Shown piece by piece: positions 8,089 to 18,400 of a stretch of DNA of 64,000 bases. The position numbers and the translations under genes are program-made. Location: the NCBI RefSeq assembly GCF_022869165.1, contig NZ_CP094929.1, positions 3,348,001-3,412,000 on the forward strand. The letters are read 5' to 3'. The DNA comes from Sphaerochaeta associata. Lineage in GTDB: Bacteria > Spirochaetota > Spirochaetia > Sphaerochaetales > Sphaerochaetaceae. How positions within the stretch are numbered: the first letter of the stretch is position 1; every line of letters begins with the position of its first letter. The notes beneath the pieces are model-generated. The model had not been told where the DNA came from. It made no database searches and was given only the letters and a program-made list of their open reading frames with translations.

Positions 8089-8465
8089 AGTTCACCTCCA
8101 GGTGCATCTTGCGCTTCAAGCAGAAGTGCCAAGTCCTGCCTGAATCGATCGAATGGTACGTTCAGATCCCTCTTGGCCTGCTTCTCAAAATTACGGTACA
8201 AGTCAAGAAAAGCCATGGCGAAGGCTGTGAGGGTCGCCCCGTCGCGACTTGCCCCACCCTTGCGTCGATTCAGAACAGCAACTCCAAGACTTCTTTCCAG
8301 GTTCTGCACCATGGAAAACGCCTTCGAATAGGAGATGCCCAAGGCCGAGGCGGCCTTGCGCAATGAGTTGTGCACCGCCACCTGATCAAGCAGCCAGAGC
8401 ACCCCGATTCCCATGAATTTATTGCCTTCCTCGTCGACGAGGTAGAGCTTTGTCTTTAGTTCCAT
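8085..8465 (-). CDS. ModE-like single-domain LysR-type HTH regulator
   Basis: A 126-residue protein with a winged helix of the LysR/ModE N-terminal type: LRKAASALGISYSKAFSMVQNLERSLG followed by the wing NRRKGGASRDGATLT. That arrangement matches ModE DNA-binding domains, but no C-terminal molybdate-binding (MOP) domain follows. Such short proteins are found in many anaerobes as putative molybdenum- or metabolite-linked regulators. It overlaps the aminotransferase gene by 10 nt and the phosphofructokinase start by 4 nt, so it is translationally coupled in the middle of that operon. A molybdenum-dependent xanthine-dehydrogenase-like operon lies 4 kb away, which is suggestive but proves nothing. 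Confidence 0.75.
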   Translation of the reverse strand: MELKTKLYLVDEEGNKFMGIGVLWLLDQVAVHNSLRKAASALGISYSKAFSMVQNLERSLGVAVLNRRKGGASRDGATLTAFAMAFLDLYRNFEKQAKRDLNVPFDRFRQDLALLLEAQDAPGGEL

Positions 8466-9754
8466 GCTTCTCCTGCCGCCTGATAGACCAAGTCCACCAG
8501 TTCAGCAATCTTATCACATTCCACCGAACAATAGGCAAGTCTGAACGTTACATCGGCAATATTGATGCATCCAACCTGATACTTGTCCAGTAAGTAACGA
8601 CGTAGAGCCTCGGCACTTCCTTTGGTCTTGAAGGCCATGAAGTACCCGCTATTGAAGGGATAGGGTGTCAGAAGAGGATTCCCCTCATGTTTCTTGAGCG
8701 CTTCCTTGAGGATCCGGTAGCGCTTTTCCATCTCCGTCTTTGCAGCAAGCTTGTCCGCCTCGTAGCGAGGGCCGTCCTTCATCGCCTTGGCCAGCAGACT
8801 CTGCCCGGGCTTGTCACAGTTGGAGACCGTGCTGCGGATGATGCCCAACGTCTTCTTGTTCAGCGCGTCAAAGTGAGCCTCGGTCAAATCCTTGCCGCCA
8901 TAGGTGATGAATCCGATACGGAACCCCCATACCATGTCTTCTTTGGTTGCAGCATCGCATTTGACGGCGAAAATGTTGGAGTGGGCGTTGCATAGGTAGG
9001 CAAACAGGCTCTCAGTGGCGGTCTCTTCCTCGAAGAAAAGGCCATAGTAGGCGTCGTCACTGATGACCATCAGCTTCATTCCACTCTCTGCAAGCTCGAT
9101 CAAGGCAGCAGCGATGGCTGCCATCTCGGCCTTGCTGGGAGTATAGCCGGTAGGGTTGTTGGGGAAGTTGAGAAGCAGGCGGGCTTTCCTGTCTGCAATC
9201 GACAGCAGTGCCTGTTTCATCCCTTCGACATTGAACCGTCCCGCATCCGTGTAGAGAGGGAAGGTAACAATACCAGCATTGACCTGATGGCCGAAGATCA
9301 ACTCATAGTTGTCCCATGCCAGATCGGGAATGACCAGCGTATCACCTTCTTGGGCGAACAGCTGGGCGAGCACGCTCAGTCCATGGGTGAGGCCTGAGGT
9401 AACGATGGGCAGCGAGATGGACTTGCCCGCAAGCGAAGGGTTCTTCACAAGCATCTGGGCTTTCCAAAGTGTCCTGAGCTGCTGGTCCCCTCCACCGGGG
9501 GCGTACGAGAAGAGTTCGGAGGGCTTGAAGGAGTTCTCGGCAAACTTGTTGTAAATATCCGACAGATACATGGGCTGGCCTTGTGAGGTGGCCATTCCGA
9601 TCGTGGCATTGAAACGAGTTGCTTTCTGGCCGGCTTCGGCGCTTTGGGCGACGATTCCCTTAGGGAAAAACATCCTTTGCCCGACGTCGGAGAGCATTGC
9701 ATCCACTATAGTGTTTTGCAAAGTCTCATTCAGTTCAGTGGCTAGTGCGTGCAT
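8456..9754 (-). CDS. Class I/II PLP-dependent aminotransferase
   Basis: A 432-residue fold-type I aminotransferase. Recognisable are the substrate segment YAPGGGDQQLR, the NFPNNPTGYTPS motif, the SDDAYYG motif, and CDAATKEDMVWGFRIGF with the PLP-binding lysine and conserved arginine. It transfers an amino group between an amino acid and a 2-oxoacid in the cytoplasm; the acceptor is not predictable beyond aspartate/tyrosine-type relatives. The start at 9754 has GGAGG about 8 nt upstream and so uses ordinary SD-directed initiation. It is the first gene of an operon with the ModE-like regulator and phosphofructokinase, which is an unusual pairing of amino-acid metabolism with glycolysis. Confidence 0.85.
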   Translation of the reverse strand: MHALATELNETLQNTIVDAMLSDVGQRMFFPKGIVAQSAEAGQKATRFNATIGMATSQGQPMYLSDIYNKFAENSFKPSELFSYAPGGGDQQLRTLWKAQMLVKNPSLAGKSISLPIVTSGLTHGLSVLAQLFAQEGDTLVIPDLAWDNYELIFGHQVNAGIVTFPLYTDAGRFNVEGMKQALLSIADRKARLLLNFPNNPTGYTPSKAEMAAIAAALIELAESGMKLMVISDDAYYGLFFEEETATESLFAYLCNAHSNIFAVKCDAATKEDMVWGFRIGFITYGGKDLTEAHFDALNKKTLGIIRSTVSNCDKPGQSLLAKAMKDGPRYEADKLAAKTEMEKRYRILKEALKKHEGNPLLTPYPFNSGYFMAFKTKGSAEALRRYLLDKYQVGCINIADVTFRLAYCSVECDKIAELVDLVYQAAGEAWN

Positions 9755-9818
9755 AACATGTCCTCCAGTTATGCATTACTGTATATACGGTTTCCCGGAA
9801 AATGTCATTAATACCAGC

Positions 9819-11909
9819 CTAAAAAACAAATTCTCCCTGCTTCTGATCCTCTCCGCCCGCGTTTGTTTTCAGCATGGCGAGAAAGGTCTCTTCGTCGACC
9901 ACCGTCACCCCCAGCGCCCGGGCGCTCTCCAATTTGCTCCCGCCTCCTGCTCCTGCAAGCAGATGCGTGGTTTTTCCGGTAACAGAGCTTACGGTCCGTC
10001 CCCCCCGCTTGGTTACTTCCTCCATGGCAAGGGATCGGGGATTGAAGTGCTCAAAAGAACCGGTCACACACCAAACCTGGCCCGAGAAGCTGTCGTCGAG
10101 CTTTTGCATCTGCTGATCTCTCTCCTCCATCGCAAGGCCTACGTCCGCAAGACGGGCAATTCTTTGCTGCATGGCGGGGTCGCTCAAGGCTTCGATGTAG
10201 AGATTTGCACTCTTTTGACCGATCTGCTTGATTGAGGTAAGCCGCTCGACATCATTGCGCTTTGCAATATCGAGTAGAGCATCCATGCTGGTAATACCAT
10301 GCGTGATCAGCAGCTCAGCACCTTTTTTGCCCAGCTCGGGAAGGCCAAGCGCAACCAAGACCTTGCGAAACGGTTGGGACTTGCTCTTCTGTACACCCTG
10401 CTCGATCAGGCGGATTTTCTTCTCCCCGAAGCCCGCCTGCTCTGCAAGAGCTTTACGATAATCGATGCGGTATATATCATCCACGTCCTTCAGGTAGCCC
10501 ATCTCTATAAGGACCGATGCGGTTTCGGGACCGAAGCTTTCAATGTCCATCCCATCCTTGCCGATGAAAAACTCGATGCGGCCCCTCACCTGGGCGGGGC
10601 AGGCGATGTTCGGGCAGAAGGTATGGGCACCGTGCACTTGCAGAACACTGTTGCAGACCGGGCACTGTGAAGGCATTGTATAGGTGCCTTCAGAAGCCTC
10701 GTTCTTCTCGATGACGCGCTCCACAGCCGGGATGACATCCCCGCGTCGTGATATCTCCACCGTGTCCCCGATTCCCAGCTCGAGCATGTTGATGTAGTCC
10801 TGGTTGTGCAAGGTGATATTACTGATCGTCGAACCAGCCACCTGTACCGGCGTCACCCGGGCGACCGGGGTGACCCTTCCCGTTCGCCCCACCTGCACAT
10901 CGATGGACTGAAGGACGGTCTGCGCCTGGGGGGACTCGAACTTATAGGCCAATGCCCATCGTGGGTGATGGCCGGTGTAGCCCAGCATCTCCCTTGCCGA
11001 CACCGAGTTCACCTTGGCAACCAAGCCGTCGATCTCGTAGTCCAGGGAGGATCGCTTTAGGGTATGCTCCTGGATATAGGAAGCAAGGTCGGAGAAACTT
11101 CCACCGAAGCCGGAAAGTCCGGCAGCCTCAAGAGCCTGCCTTGCCTGCACGCCATCCTTGGCAAAGTATCCAAGATTCGGATTGAGCCTGAATCCATAGG
11201 AAGCAAGTGTTGAGAGAATCTGCAGATGGTCGCTCTGCACCACATCCTTGGAGAACCCCTCGTAGACAAAAATCTGAAGAGGGACCTTGGCCACTTCGCT
11301 GCTCTTGATCCTTCGGATTGTTCCCGCTGCAAGATTGCGGGGATTCGCAAAAGGAACTTCCAAGCTCGCATTCAATGTGGCAAAGTTCGCCTTGGGAAGG
11401 TAGATTTCTCCTCGGACAGCCAGATTCGCTTCGGTCGGAAGTCTGAGCGGTATGGATGCTATGGTCTTGACGTTGGCCGTCACATCATTGCCCACCATGC
11501 CGTTGCCCCGTGTCACCGCCCGGACAAGCAGTCCATCCTCATAGTAGAGTACAATCGAAATTCCGTCGATTTTTTCCTCGATGACAATCCCCACATCCTC
11601 GCCGATTTTCGCCTCGGTCTTCTCAATCCAGGCGAGCAGCTCCCCATCACCGTACGCCTTATCCAGGCTGAGCACCGGAATGGTATGCGCAACTTCGCCG
11701 AGGGTCGAGTCGAGGTCGCTTCCCACCCGTTGGGTCGGAGAGTCGGCACGCTTTAGGTGGGGATGTTTTGCCTCCAAGGCAACCAAACGGTCGAAAAGCC
11801 GGTCGTACTCCAAATCACTGACCAAGGGACGGTTGTCCACATAGTAGGCTTTCTGATAGGCGGCAAGCTGCTCGGAAAGGGTATGGATTTCTTGTTCAAG
11901 TTCATTCAT
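9819..11909 (-). CDS. ligA: NAD-dependent DNA ligase LigA
   Basis: A 696-residue LigA of normal length that seals nicks in replication and repair using NAD+. The order is: Ia domain, adenylation domain with EEKIDGISIVLYY (lysine of KxDG), OB fold, four-cysteine zinc finger (CPVC...CPNIACP), helix-hairpin-helix repeats, and a C-terminal BRCT domain (residues about 610-685). The ATG at 11909 lies 7 nt after a TACAAT -10 box, so a leaderless transcript is predicted; an ATG 4 nt downstream is out of frame. The gene faces the xanthine-dehydrogenase-like operon, and the two promoter regions share about 110 bp. No terminator was found in the 64 nt between its stop and the aminotransferase start. Confidence 0.95.
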   Translation of the reverse strand: MNELEQEIHTLSEQLAAYQKAYYVDNRPLVSDLEYDRLFDRLVALEAKHPHLKRADSPTQRVGSDLDSTLGEVAHTIPVLSLDKAYGDGELLAWIEKTEAKIGEDVGIVIEEKIDGISIVLYYEDGLLVRAVTRGNGMVGNDVTANVKTIASIPLRLPTEANLAVRGEIYLPKANFATLNASLEVPFANPRNLAAGTIRRIKSSEVAKVPLQIFVYEGFSKDVVQSDHLQILSTLASYGFRLNPNLGYFAKDGVQARQALEAAGLSGFGGSFSDLASYIQEHTLKRSSLDYEIDGLVAKVNSVSAREMLGYTGHHPRWALAYKFESPQAQTVLQSIDVQVGRTGRVTPVARVTPVQVAGSTISNITLHNQDYINMLELGIGDTVEISRRGDVIPAVERVIEKNEASEGTYTMPSQCPVCNSVLQVHGAHTFCPNIACPAQVRGRIEFFIGKDGMDIESFGPETASVLIEMGYLKDVDDIYRIDYRKALAEQAGFGEKKIRLIEQGVQKSKSQPFRKVLVALGLPELGKKGAELLITHGITSMDALLDIAKRNDVERLTSIKQIGQKSANLYIEALSDPAMQQRIARLADVGLAMEERDQQMQKLDDSFSGQVWCVTGSFEHFNPRSLAMEEVTKRGGRTVSSVTGKTTHLLAGAGGGSKLESARALGVTVVDEETFLAMLKTNAGGEDQKQGEFVF

Positions 11910-11916
11910 GGCTCTG

Positions 11917-11946
11917 ATTGTACGGCTCTCTCAGCACTCATTGCAA
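11917..11946 (-). promoter_or_regulatory. ligA promoter, predicted leaderless
   Basis: Minus strand TTGCAA (11941-11946), 18-nt spacer, TACAAT (11917-11922), then 7 nt to the ATG; no SD sequence. Confidence 0.6.
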
Positions 11947-11968
11947 GCCGTGGTTCGGGTTTCTCTCA

Positions 11969-11997
11969 TTGCTTTGATGGTTCGTACATGGTATCTT
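11969..11997 (+). promoter_or_regulatory. Promoter of the xanthine-dehydrogenase-like operon
   Basis: TTGCTT (11969-11974), 17-nt spacer, TATCTT (11992-11997), followed by an SD GGGAGGGAG and the ATG at 12022. Confidence 0.5.
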
Positions 11998-12021
11998 TCT
12001 AAGGCGAGAGAGGGAGGGAGC

Positions 12022-13983
12022 ATGGCAGAGAAAAAACCATCGACAAGCAAGGTGACGGCGCTTCATGGACTGATCGTCACCGCCTCGGTCGATGCCGGCC
12101 GGATCGAGGAAATTTCCCTCCCCGAACTGGATGCAAACTTCACCTTGGTGACCACCCGGGACATCCCCGGCACGAACAGGGTCCGCACCCTCGACGCGGC
12201 CACACCGCTGCTCACCTCTTCGACCATAAGCTACCATCAACAGCCGATTCTGGCACTGTTCGGCTACGACAGCGAATCTGTACAGCTCAAGGCAAGGGAG
12301 ATCAACATCTCCTACCAGCTGCCCACGGCTCAGGAAAGCCCGACCGCGGTCATCGAGTCGACTCCGTACACCTACCATTTCGGGTCGCTTGAGAGCATCA
12401 CCAGCGATACCGACCTTGCCGTGCTGGAGCGCTCCTACCGCTACAGCGGCTCGGACTACCGAAGCAACACCCTCACCCGTATCAGCGTGGAGATGGAAGG
12501 TGATATCCTGCACGTCTATACACCCACACAATGGCCCAGTCATGTGCGGGAGACTGTCAGTGATACCACCGCAATCCCCAAGCGCAGGATAGTCGTACAT
12601 CGCCTCCCCTTCTACGCGCCCCATGACGAGATGCTTACCGCCCCTTCGGCCCTCTGCTCGATCGCCGCCATCGCCTGCTTAAAGGCCGACTGCCCCACCG
12701 ATCTCATGTGCAAGGTTGAAAGCTTCAGACCCGACCTTTCCATCAAGCGCAAGAGCTGGTATTACAGCGATGGACGGGTCCAGGCGGAAGACATACACGT
12801 GCAGGTCAATCAAGGGTGCGAACCGATGTTCAGCGACGAGATGGCCAATCAACTCATCGCAGGCCTGGTTCCTCTCTACCCCCTGCAGGCCTTGAACATC
12901 TCGATAACCTTCTCCTCCGGCAACACTCCTCCTTCGCACTTCTTCGGGGACCTCGGGTACGCCGATGCCCTTTCCAGCACCGAGGCCCACTACTGCTCAC
13001 TGGCAAAGCTTACCGGTTACAACCCCCTCTCATGGAGACTCAAGTTCACCGCAGAGAACACCGGGCACACCCAGGTCATCAGAACCGACAAGTATACCAA
13101 GCTCAAGGACCTGATAAACGAATTAAGCACCCGTTGTGATTTCCAGCGTAAGAATGCCGCCTATGAGATGCAGCGCCAGATGCGCGTTAAACTCTCCACC
13201 TTCTTCAACTACAGCAGGGGAACCGCCCTGGCCTGCGGCCCGGGGATCAGCGGGTTTTCCAGTGAGTGCCGCTCTCTTCCCCAGCAATCGGTCCAAATCA
13301 CCCTCAAGCCGAACAACAAGGTAGAGGTGAATACCTCGTTTTACAACAATGGGTCAAGTGCCGAAATCTGGCGGCAGATCATAAGCGAGGAGTTGAGCGT
13401 CTCCAAAAGCGACATCTCCTTCATTGAAGACCAAAAGGAGATGCTCGACAGCGGGCCGTCGGTGTTGTCGGCCAACAGCGGGCGCATGCCCCAACAAGTT
13501 CTTCGCGCCTGCAACCAGATCAAGGAGAAGCGATTCGTCCAGCCCCTGCCGATTTGTGAAAGCGTGCTCTCGCCCAAGCAACCGGAAACCAAAGGTTCGC
13601 TCTTTTTCAGCAACAGCTGGATAGCCCTCATCCTAGAGCTTGAAATCGATGCTGTCCTTCTGCAGCCCTTGGTTCGTTCGGTATGGGTCTCAGTCTCCCT
13701 TTCGCGAATATTCGACGAGCAGGTGCTCAAGAGCAAGATCCGCCATACCATCGTCTCCACTCTCAGAGAAGCCGGAGCGTTGCTCTCCCACCGAAGCAGC
13801 TTTGAGATCGACATCTCCATCACAAGCGATGGGGAGCAGATATCCTCCTCGGTTACCAGCGCCCTCAAAGGGGTGGTAACCGCAGCCTTCGTCTCCGCCC
13901 TCGAACAAGCCCTCGGAACCCCGGTGGCCAAGGTCCCTGTGGACGGAGCAACCTTGCTTGCAGCCATGCGGGGAAAATCATGA
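12022..13983 (+). CDS. Xanthine dehydrogenase-like large (molybdenum-type) subunit, diverged
   Basis: A 653-residue protein related to the molybdopterin-binding subunit of xanthine dehydrogenase/aldehyde oxidase. The N-terminus has the small-domain pattern (TALHGLIV..GRIEEISLPELD, TTRDIPGTNRV, hydrophobic repeats to about residue 110). The rest is shorter than the usual 750-790 residues. I cannot find the family's GGxFG molybdenum-site loop or the catalytic glutamate motif near the C-terminus. It may use a modified site, bind a different cofactor, or be structural. The context supports the family: the next two genes encode the iron-sulfur and FAD subunits and overlap one another. The ATG has a strong SD (GGGAGGGAG); longer upstream frames run into the ligA promoter. 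Confidence 0.65.
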   Translation: MAEKKPSTSKVTALHGLIVTASVDAGRIEEISLPELDANFTLVTTRDIPGTNRVRTLDAATPLLTSSTISYHQQPILALFGYDSESVQLKAREINISYQLPTAQESPTAVIESTPYTYHFGSLESITSDTDLAVLERSYRYSGSDYRSNTLTRISVEMEGDILHVYTPTQWPSHVRETVSDTTAIPKRRIVVHRLPFYAPHDEMLTAPSALCSIAAIACLKADCPTDLMCKVESFRPDLSIKRKSWYYSDGRVQAEDIHVQVNQGCEPMFSDEMANQLIAGLVPLYPLQALNISITFSSGNTPPSHFFGDLGYADALSSTEAHYCSLAKLTGYNPLSWRLKFTAENTGHTQVIRTDKYTKLKDLINELSTRCDFQRKNAAYEMQRQMRVKLSTFFNYSRGTALACGPGISGFSSECRSLPQQSVQITLKPNNKVEVNTSFYNNGSSAEIWRQIISEELSVSKSDISFIEDQKEMLDSGPSVLSANSGRMPQQVLRACNQIKEKRFVQPLPICESVLSPKQPETKGSLFFSNSWIALILELEIDAVLLQPLVRSVWVSVSLSRIFDEQVLKSKIRHTIVSTLREAGALLSHRSSFEIDISITSDGEQISSSVTSALKGVVTAAFVSALEQALGTPVAKVPVDGATLLAAMRGKS

Positions 13984-14531
13984 AAATAGAATGCACCATC
14001 GACGGCAAGGCTCTCTCCCTTTCGGTGAACTCAAACAAGCCTCTTTCCCTGATCCTGATGGAGGACGTGGGAAACAGGACCATCATCAGTCACTGCAGGG
14101 GGAATGCATGCGGAAATTGCATCGTTCTTATCAACGATGAGGCGGAGCTCAGCTGCATCATTCCCGCCTTCAGATTGCGGGAAGCCAACATCAAGACCTT
14201 TGAAAGCTATCAGAAAACGCGTCAGTACCGGGATATCGAACGGGCATACCAATCCACCGGCAACACCCCGTGCCCCAACTGCTATGCATCCAAGACTTTG
14301 ATCATCGAATCCATTCTCCAAGAGCTTACCAACAGTACGCGGCTGAAGGCCTTGGGCAGAAACAGTCCTCAGCTCCGAGACGAGAAGCAGAGCGAGGAGA
14401 AGCTGGATAAGAAAGCCATCATCCAGGAGCTCAGCCTCAATACCTGCCAATGCATGGACATGTCCGAGATGCTGCAGATTGTGGAAATAGCCCTTACCTA
14501 CAGGAGGCGCAAGCGTGTACGAAGGAATTAG
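13980..14531 (+). CDS. 2Fe-2S subunit of xanthine dehydrogenase-like enzyme
   Basis: A 183-residue protein with both iron-sulfur sites of the XdhC/CoxS family. The plant-type N-terminal cluster is CRGNACGNC plus a later cysteine (CX4CX2CX11C, residues about 40-60). The C-terminal four-helix domain has CPNC and CQC, which matches the CX2C...CXC pattern of the second cluster. It relays electrons between the molybdenum and FAD subunits in the cytoplasm. The start overlaps the large-subunit stop (ATGA). All eight cysteines are kept, which argues that the complex is functional even though the large subunit is diverged. A basic tail RRRKRVRRN is unusual but overlaps the next gene and may simply reflect that overlap. 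Confidence 0.85.
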   Translation: MKIECTIDGKALSLSVNSNKPLSLILMEDVGNRTIISHCRGNACGNCIVLINDEAELSCIIPAFRLREANIKTFESYQKTRQYRDIERAYQSTGNTPCPNCYASKTLIIESILQELTNSTRLKALGRNSPQLRDEKQSEEKLDKKAIIQELSLNTCQCMDMSEMLQIVEIALTYRRRKRVRRN

Positions 14532-15402
14532 GTCTCCTGTCATCCATACCCCCAAGACCCTCAGTGAGTTCGCCACCATCGCCTACCGCTATCCATCAGC
14601 GGTAATATGGGCGGGCGGCAGTTACCTGATGAGCCAAAAAGAGTACTATCCCAGCGAAATCAAGGACGGCATCATCGACCTCGGATCACTGGAGGAGCTG
14701 AAGAAAATCACCCGCAACGACCGATTCGTCGAAATCGGGGCGATGGTTACCGCCAGTCAGCTGCTCTTTGCAGGGAAACTGGTCCTGCCTCCTGTGCTGC
14801 AGGAGACTCTGCGTACCCTTGCTTCGCAAATCGTGAGGCGCCAGATCACCGTCGGCGGAAGCCTGTGCGTACCGGACATCCGGCTCGCACTCTCCACAGC
14901 CTTGGCGGTACTGGACGCCATGGCCGAAGTCAAATACTATCAAGGCGGAAAGGTTTCCACCCATTGGATCCCCATCGCAAAGCTCTACGACAAGGATGGC
15001 AAGCTCCTCCTTGGTTCTCAGAAAGCCCTGCTCACCCGCATCCGCATCGGCCTTGAATACGGTGATTACCAGAAGTTCGTTTGCGTTGAGGACCCTATCC
15101 GCAATACCGATGAATGTGTTATAGTTGCCTTCCAGGCAAACCGGTCGCAGAACGCTCTTTCAAAGGTCCAGTTCTGCATCACCTTTCCCAACAAGGCCTT
15201 CCATATAAGCAAGGACCTTGAGTCGAAGTTGTCGGGTTTGACCCTCCCGATTCATCCAGAACGGGTCAATACGCTCTCTTATGAGCTGGTAGCCGAATTA
15301 ACCAAAATGCACTCAGGAATCAGTGAACTGCAACTCGAGCGTGGAAGAAGGATTTTTGAATCCTTCCTGCACGATCTCAATGCCCAGTCCCTCTCATCCT
15401 GA
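14515..15402 (+). CDS. FAD-binding subunit of xanthine dehydrogenase-like enzyme
   Basis: A 295-residue protein of the CoxM/XdhB family. The first FAD motif reads WAGGSYLM (family AGGTDL) at about residue 32, and the second reads IVRRQITVGGSLC (family RNxATxGGNL) at about residue 120. It passes electrons from the iron-sulfur subunit to NAD+ or another acceptor. The start is GTG with AGGAGG 8 nt upstream, inside the end of the previous gene (17-nt overlap). The C-terminal CO-dehydrogenase flavoprotein domain is weakly conserved. The next gene, dnaE, begins 20 nt after the stop and may be read from the same transcript. Confidence 0.8.
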   Translation: MYEGIRSPVIHTPKTLSEFATIAYRYPSAVIWAGGSYLMSQKEYYPSEIKDGIIDLGSLEELKKITRNDRFVEIGAMVTASQLLFAGKLVLPPVLQETLRTLASQIVRRQITVGGSLCVPDIRLALSTALAVLDAMAEVKYYQGGKVSTHWIPIAKLYDKDGKLLLGSQKALLTRIRIGLEYGDYQKFVCVEDPIRNTDECVIVAFQANRSQNALSKVQFCITFPNKAFHISKDLESKLSGLTLPIHPERVNTLSYELVAELTKMHSGISELQLERGRRIFESFLHDLNAQSLSS

Positions 15403-15422
15403 GCACGTGGAGCACTGTATAC

Positions 15423-18400
15423 ATGTCTGAGCTTGAGTCCGAAATCAAAGTAGAGCAGAGTCGATTCGTCCATCTGCACAACCACACCGACTTCTCCCTC
15501 CTCGACGGAGCCGCCCCCATCAGCCGCTACATGGCAAAGGCGAAAAGCCTCGGCATGACGAGCCTGGCCATCACCGATCATGGGAATATGTTCGGCGCAT
15601 TGCGCTTCTATTACGCGGCCAAGGATGCCGGCATCAATCCGATCATCGGTTGTGAATTCTACTGCAATCCACCCTCTCATACCGAGCGCCCCGCCCCCGG
15701 CGGTCGAAAACCCAATCAGTACCACCTCATTCTCCTTGCAATGAACGAGAAAGGCTACCACAACCTGATGGAGCTCAACTCCATCTCGTACACCCAGGGG
15801 TTCTACTTCAAGCCCCGCATCGACGACGAGCTTCTGGTAAAATACAACGAAGGGCTCATCTGCCTTTCTGCCTGCCTGGGTGGGGAAATCCTGCAGCACC
15901 TGCTCAACGACCAATACGACAAGGCAAAGCAACGCGCACTTTGGTTCTCTTCGGTTTTCGACGACGGACGCTACTATCTGGAAATGCAGGACCACAACCT
16001 TGCCGAGCAGAAGCGCACCAACCCCCTGCTCAAGCAGCTCAGCGATGAGACCGGCATCCCCCTCGTCTGTACCAACGACATCCACTACATAGAAAAGGAT
16101 GACGCCAATGCCCAGGACCTGCTGCTCTGCGTAGGCACCAACTCCAAAAAGAACGATCCGGATCGCATGCGGTTCCCCAACCAGGAATTCTACATGAAAA
16201 GTGAAGAGCAGATGACCTCCCTCTTCAGCTGGTGTCCTGAGGCTGTGGAAAATACCAGCAGAATCGCCGAGCGATGCAACCTCGAAATTCACCTCCCAGG
16301 CCCGCTGTTGCCCGACTTCGATGTTCCCCGGGGCTTTGAAGGCCCGGCGGCGTATTTGCGCCATCTCTCCCATGAAGGGTTGAAAAAGCGGTATAAACAC
16401 GTCACCGAGGATTTGACAAAACGGTTGGATTATGAGCTGGATGTCATCATTAACATGAAGTTCGAGGGGTACTTTCTCATCGTCATGGACTACATCCAGT
16501 GGGCGAAGCAGCACGACATACCCGTCGGACCGGGGCGTGGATCGGGTGCAGGATCCTTGGTTGCATACTCCATCGAAATTACCGATGTCGACCCGATCAA
16601 GTACAACCTCCTGTTCGAACGATTCCTCAATCCCGAACGGGTGAGCATGCCCGACTTCGATATCGACTTCTGCTTCGAACGAAGGCAGGAGGTCATCAAC
16701 TATGTAACCGAGCACTATGGAACAGAGCGGGTCGCCCAGATCGCCACGTTCGGAACCCTGAAGGCCAAGGCCGTCGTCAAGGACGTCGCCCGAGTTCTGG
16801 ATATTCCCTTCGACGAATCGAACAATATCTGCAAACTCATCCCCGACGACCCCAAAATGACGCTCGCCAAGGCGTTTGAACAGAATAAGGAACTGGTTGA
16901 ACTGGAACAGAAAGGCGGCGTATATGCCGAGCTGTTCGATGCAGCACGACGTCTGGAGGGTTTGAACAGGCATACATCAACCCACGCAGCCGGAGTGGTC
17001 ATCGGCAAGGAGGAGCTGGTAAACTATGTCCCGCTCTATCGTGATGCCAAAACCGGTGCCATCTCCACCCAATACACCATGGATCTCATTGAAGAGTGCG
17101 GCCTGGTGAAAATGGACTTTCTGGGACTGAAGACCTTGACCCTGATCAAGCACACCGAGGACCTGATCCACAAGAAGGATCCAAACTTCACCAGCACTGC
17201 AATCGATGAGGAGGACCCCAAAACCTTTGAGATGCTCTGTCGGGGGGAGAGCACCGCCGTCTTCCAGTTTGAAAGCCAGGGAATGCAGAACATCCTCAAA
17301 GAGGCAAAACCCTCCAATATCGAGGACCTGGTCGCCCTCAACGCCCTCTATCGTCCCGGCCCGATGGCCTATATCCCACAGTTCATCAACTGCAAGCTTG
17401 GCCGCCAACCCATCACCTATGCAAACCCGGAGTTGGAAGAGGAGCTGAAGACCACATACGGGGTCATCGTCTATCAGGAACAGGTCATGAAGGTGGCCCA
17501 GATCATTGCCGGCTACTCGCTTGGCAGTGCTGATATTCTCAGGCGCATCATGGGTAAGAAGAAAGTCGCCGCACTTGAGAAGGAGAAGGTGAAGTTCATA
17601 GCCGGGGCGAAAGCCCTCGGTCGCAGCGAGCAGCATGCCGCAGAAATCTTCGAGATGCTCGAGCCCTTCGCCGGGTACGGTTTCAACAAGAGCCATGCGG
17701 TGGCCTACTCGGTCGTAGCGTACCAGACCGCCTTCCTCAAGGCAAACTACCCAGCCGAGTTCTGGGCGGCCAACCTGACCAACGAGATGAACAGCCCCGA
17801 CAAGTTCAGCGAGTATCTGCAGGTGGCGAAGGACCAAGGCCTTGAGATCCTTCCCCCTTCGGTCAACTACTCGGACAAGCACTTCTCTGTTGTGGACGGC
17901 AAGATCGTCTACGGCCTTGCCGGCATCAAGAATGTCGGGGAGGGGGTGGTCGAGCTGTTGGTGCAGGAACGGGAGAAGAGCGGCCCCTACAAGGACCTGC
18001 TGGACTTTTTGACCCGACTCGAGGCGAAGGCCATGAACACCAAGCTGTTGGAATCTCTGATCAAGGCGGGAGCCTTCGACAGCATGGGAACCAACCGCCC
18101 CACCTTGTTGGAAAACCTCAGCGATGCCATCGTTTATGTACAAAAGCGCAAGGAGGCAACCGCCTTCGGTCAGATTTCCCTCTTCGACGAGGAGACGGAA
18201 GCCTCGATGGAGACCTTCAGCATGAAACCGGTCGAGGACTGGAAGCTTCCTGAAAAACTGGAAATGGAGAAAGGCCTTTTGGGTTTCTACATCTCAGGCC
18301 ATCCCTTGGATGCCTTTGCTCAAGCAATAAACCAGCGGGTGACGGCCAACACCGCCCACTTGGAGACAATCGGGTTCAACCGGCCCACCAACATCATTGC

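Noticed and set aside
15279-18143. Two long minus-strand frames (564 and 388 codons) opposite dnaE
   Set aside because: They mirror conserved dnaE codons; their composition (runs of V, G, D, H) is typical of antisense frames in GC-rich genes.
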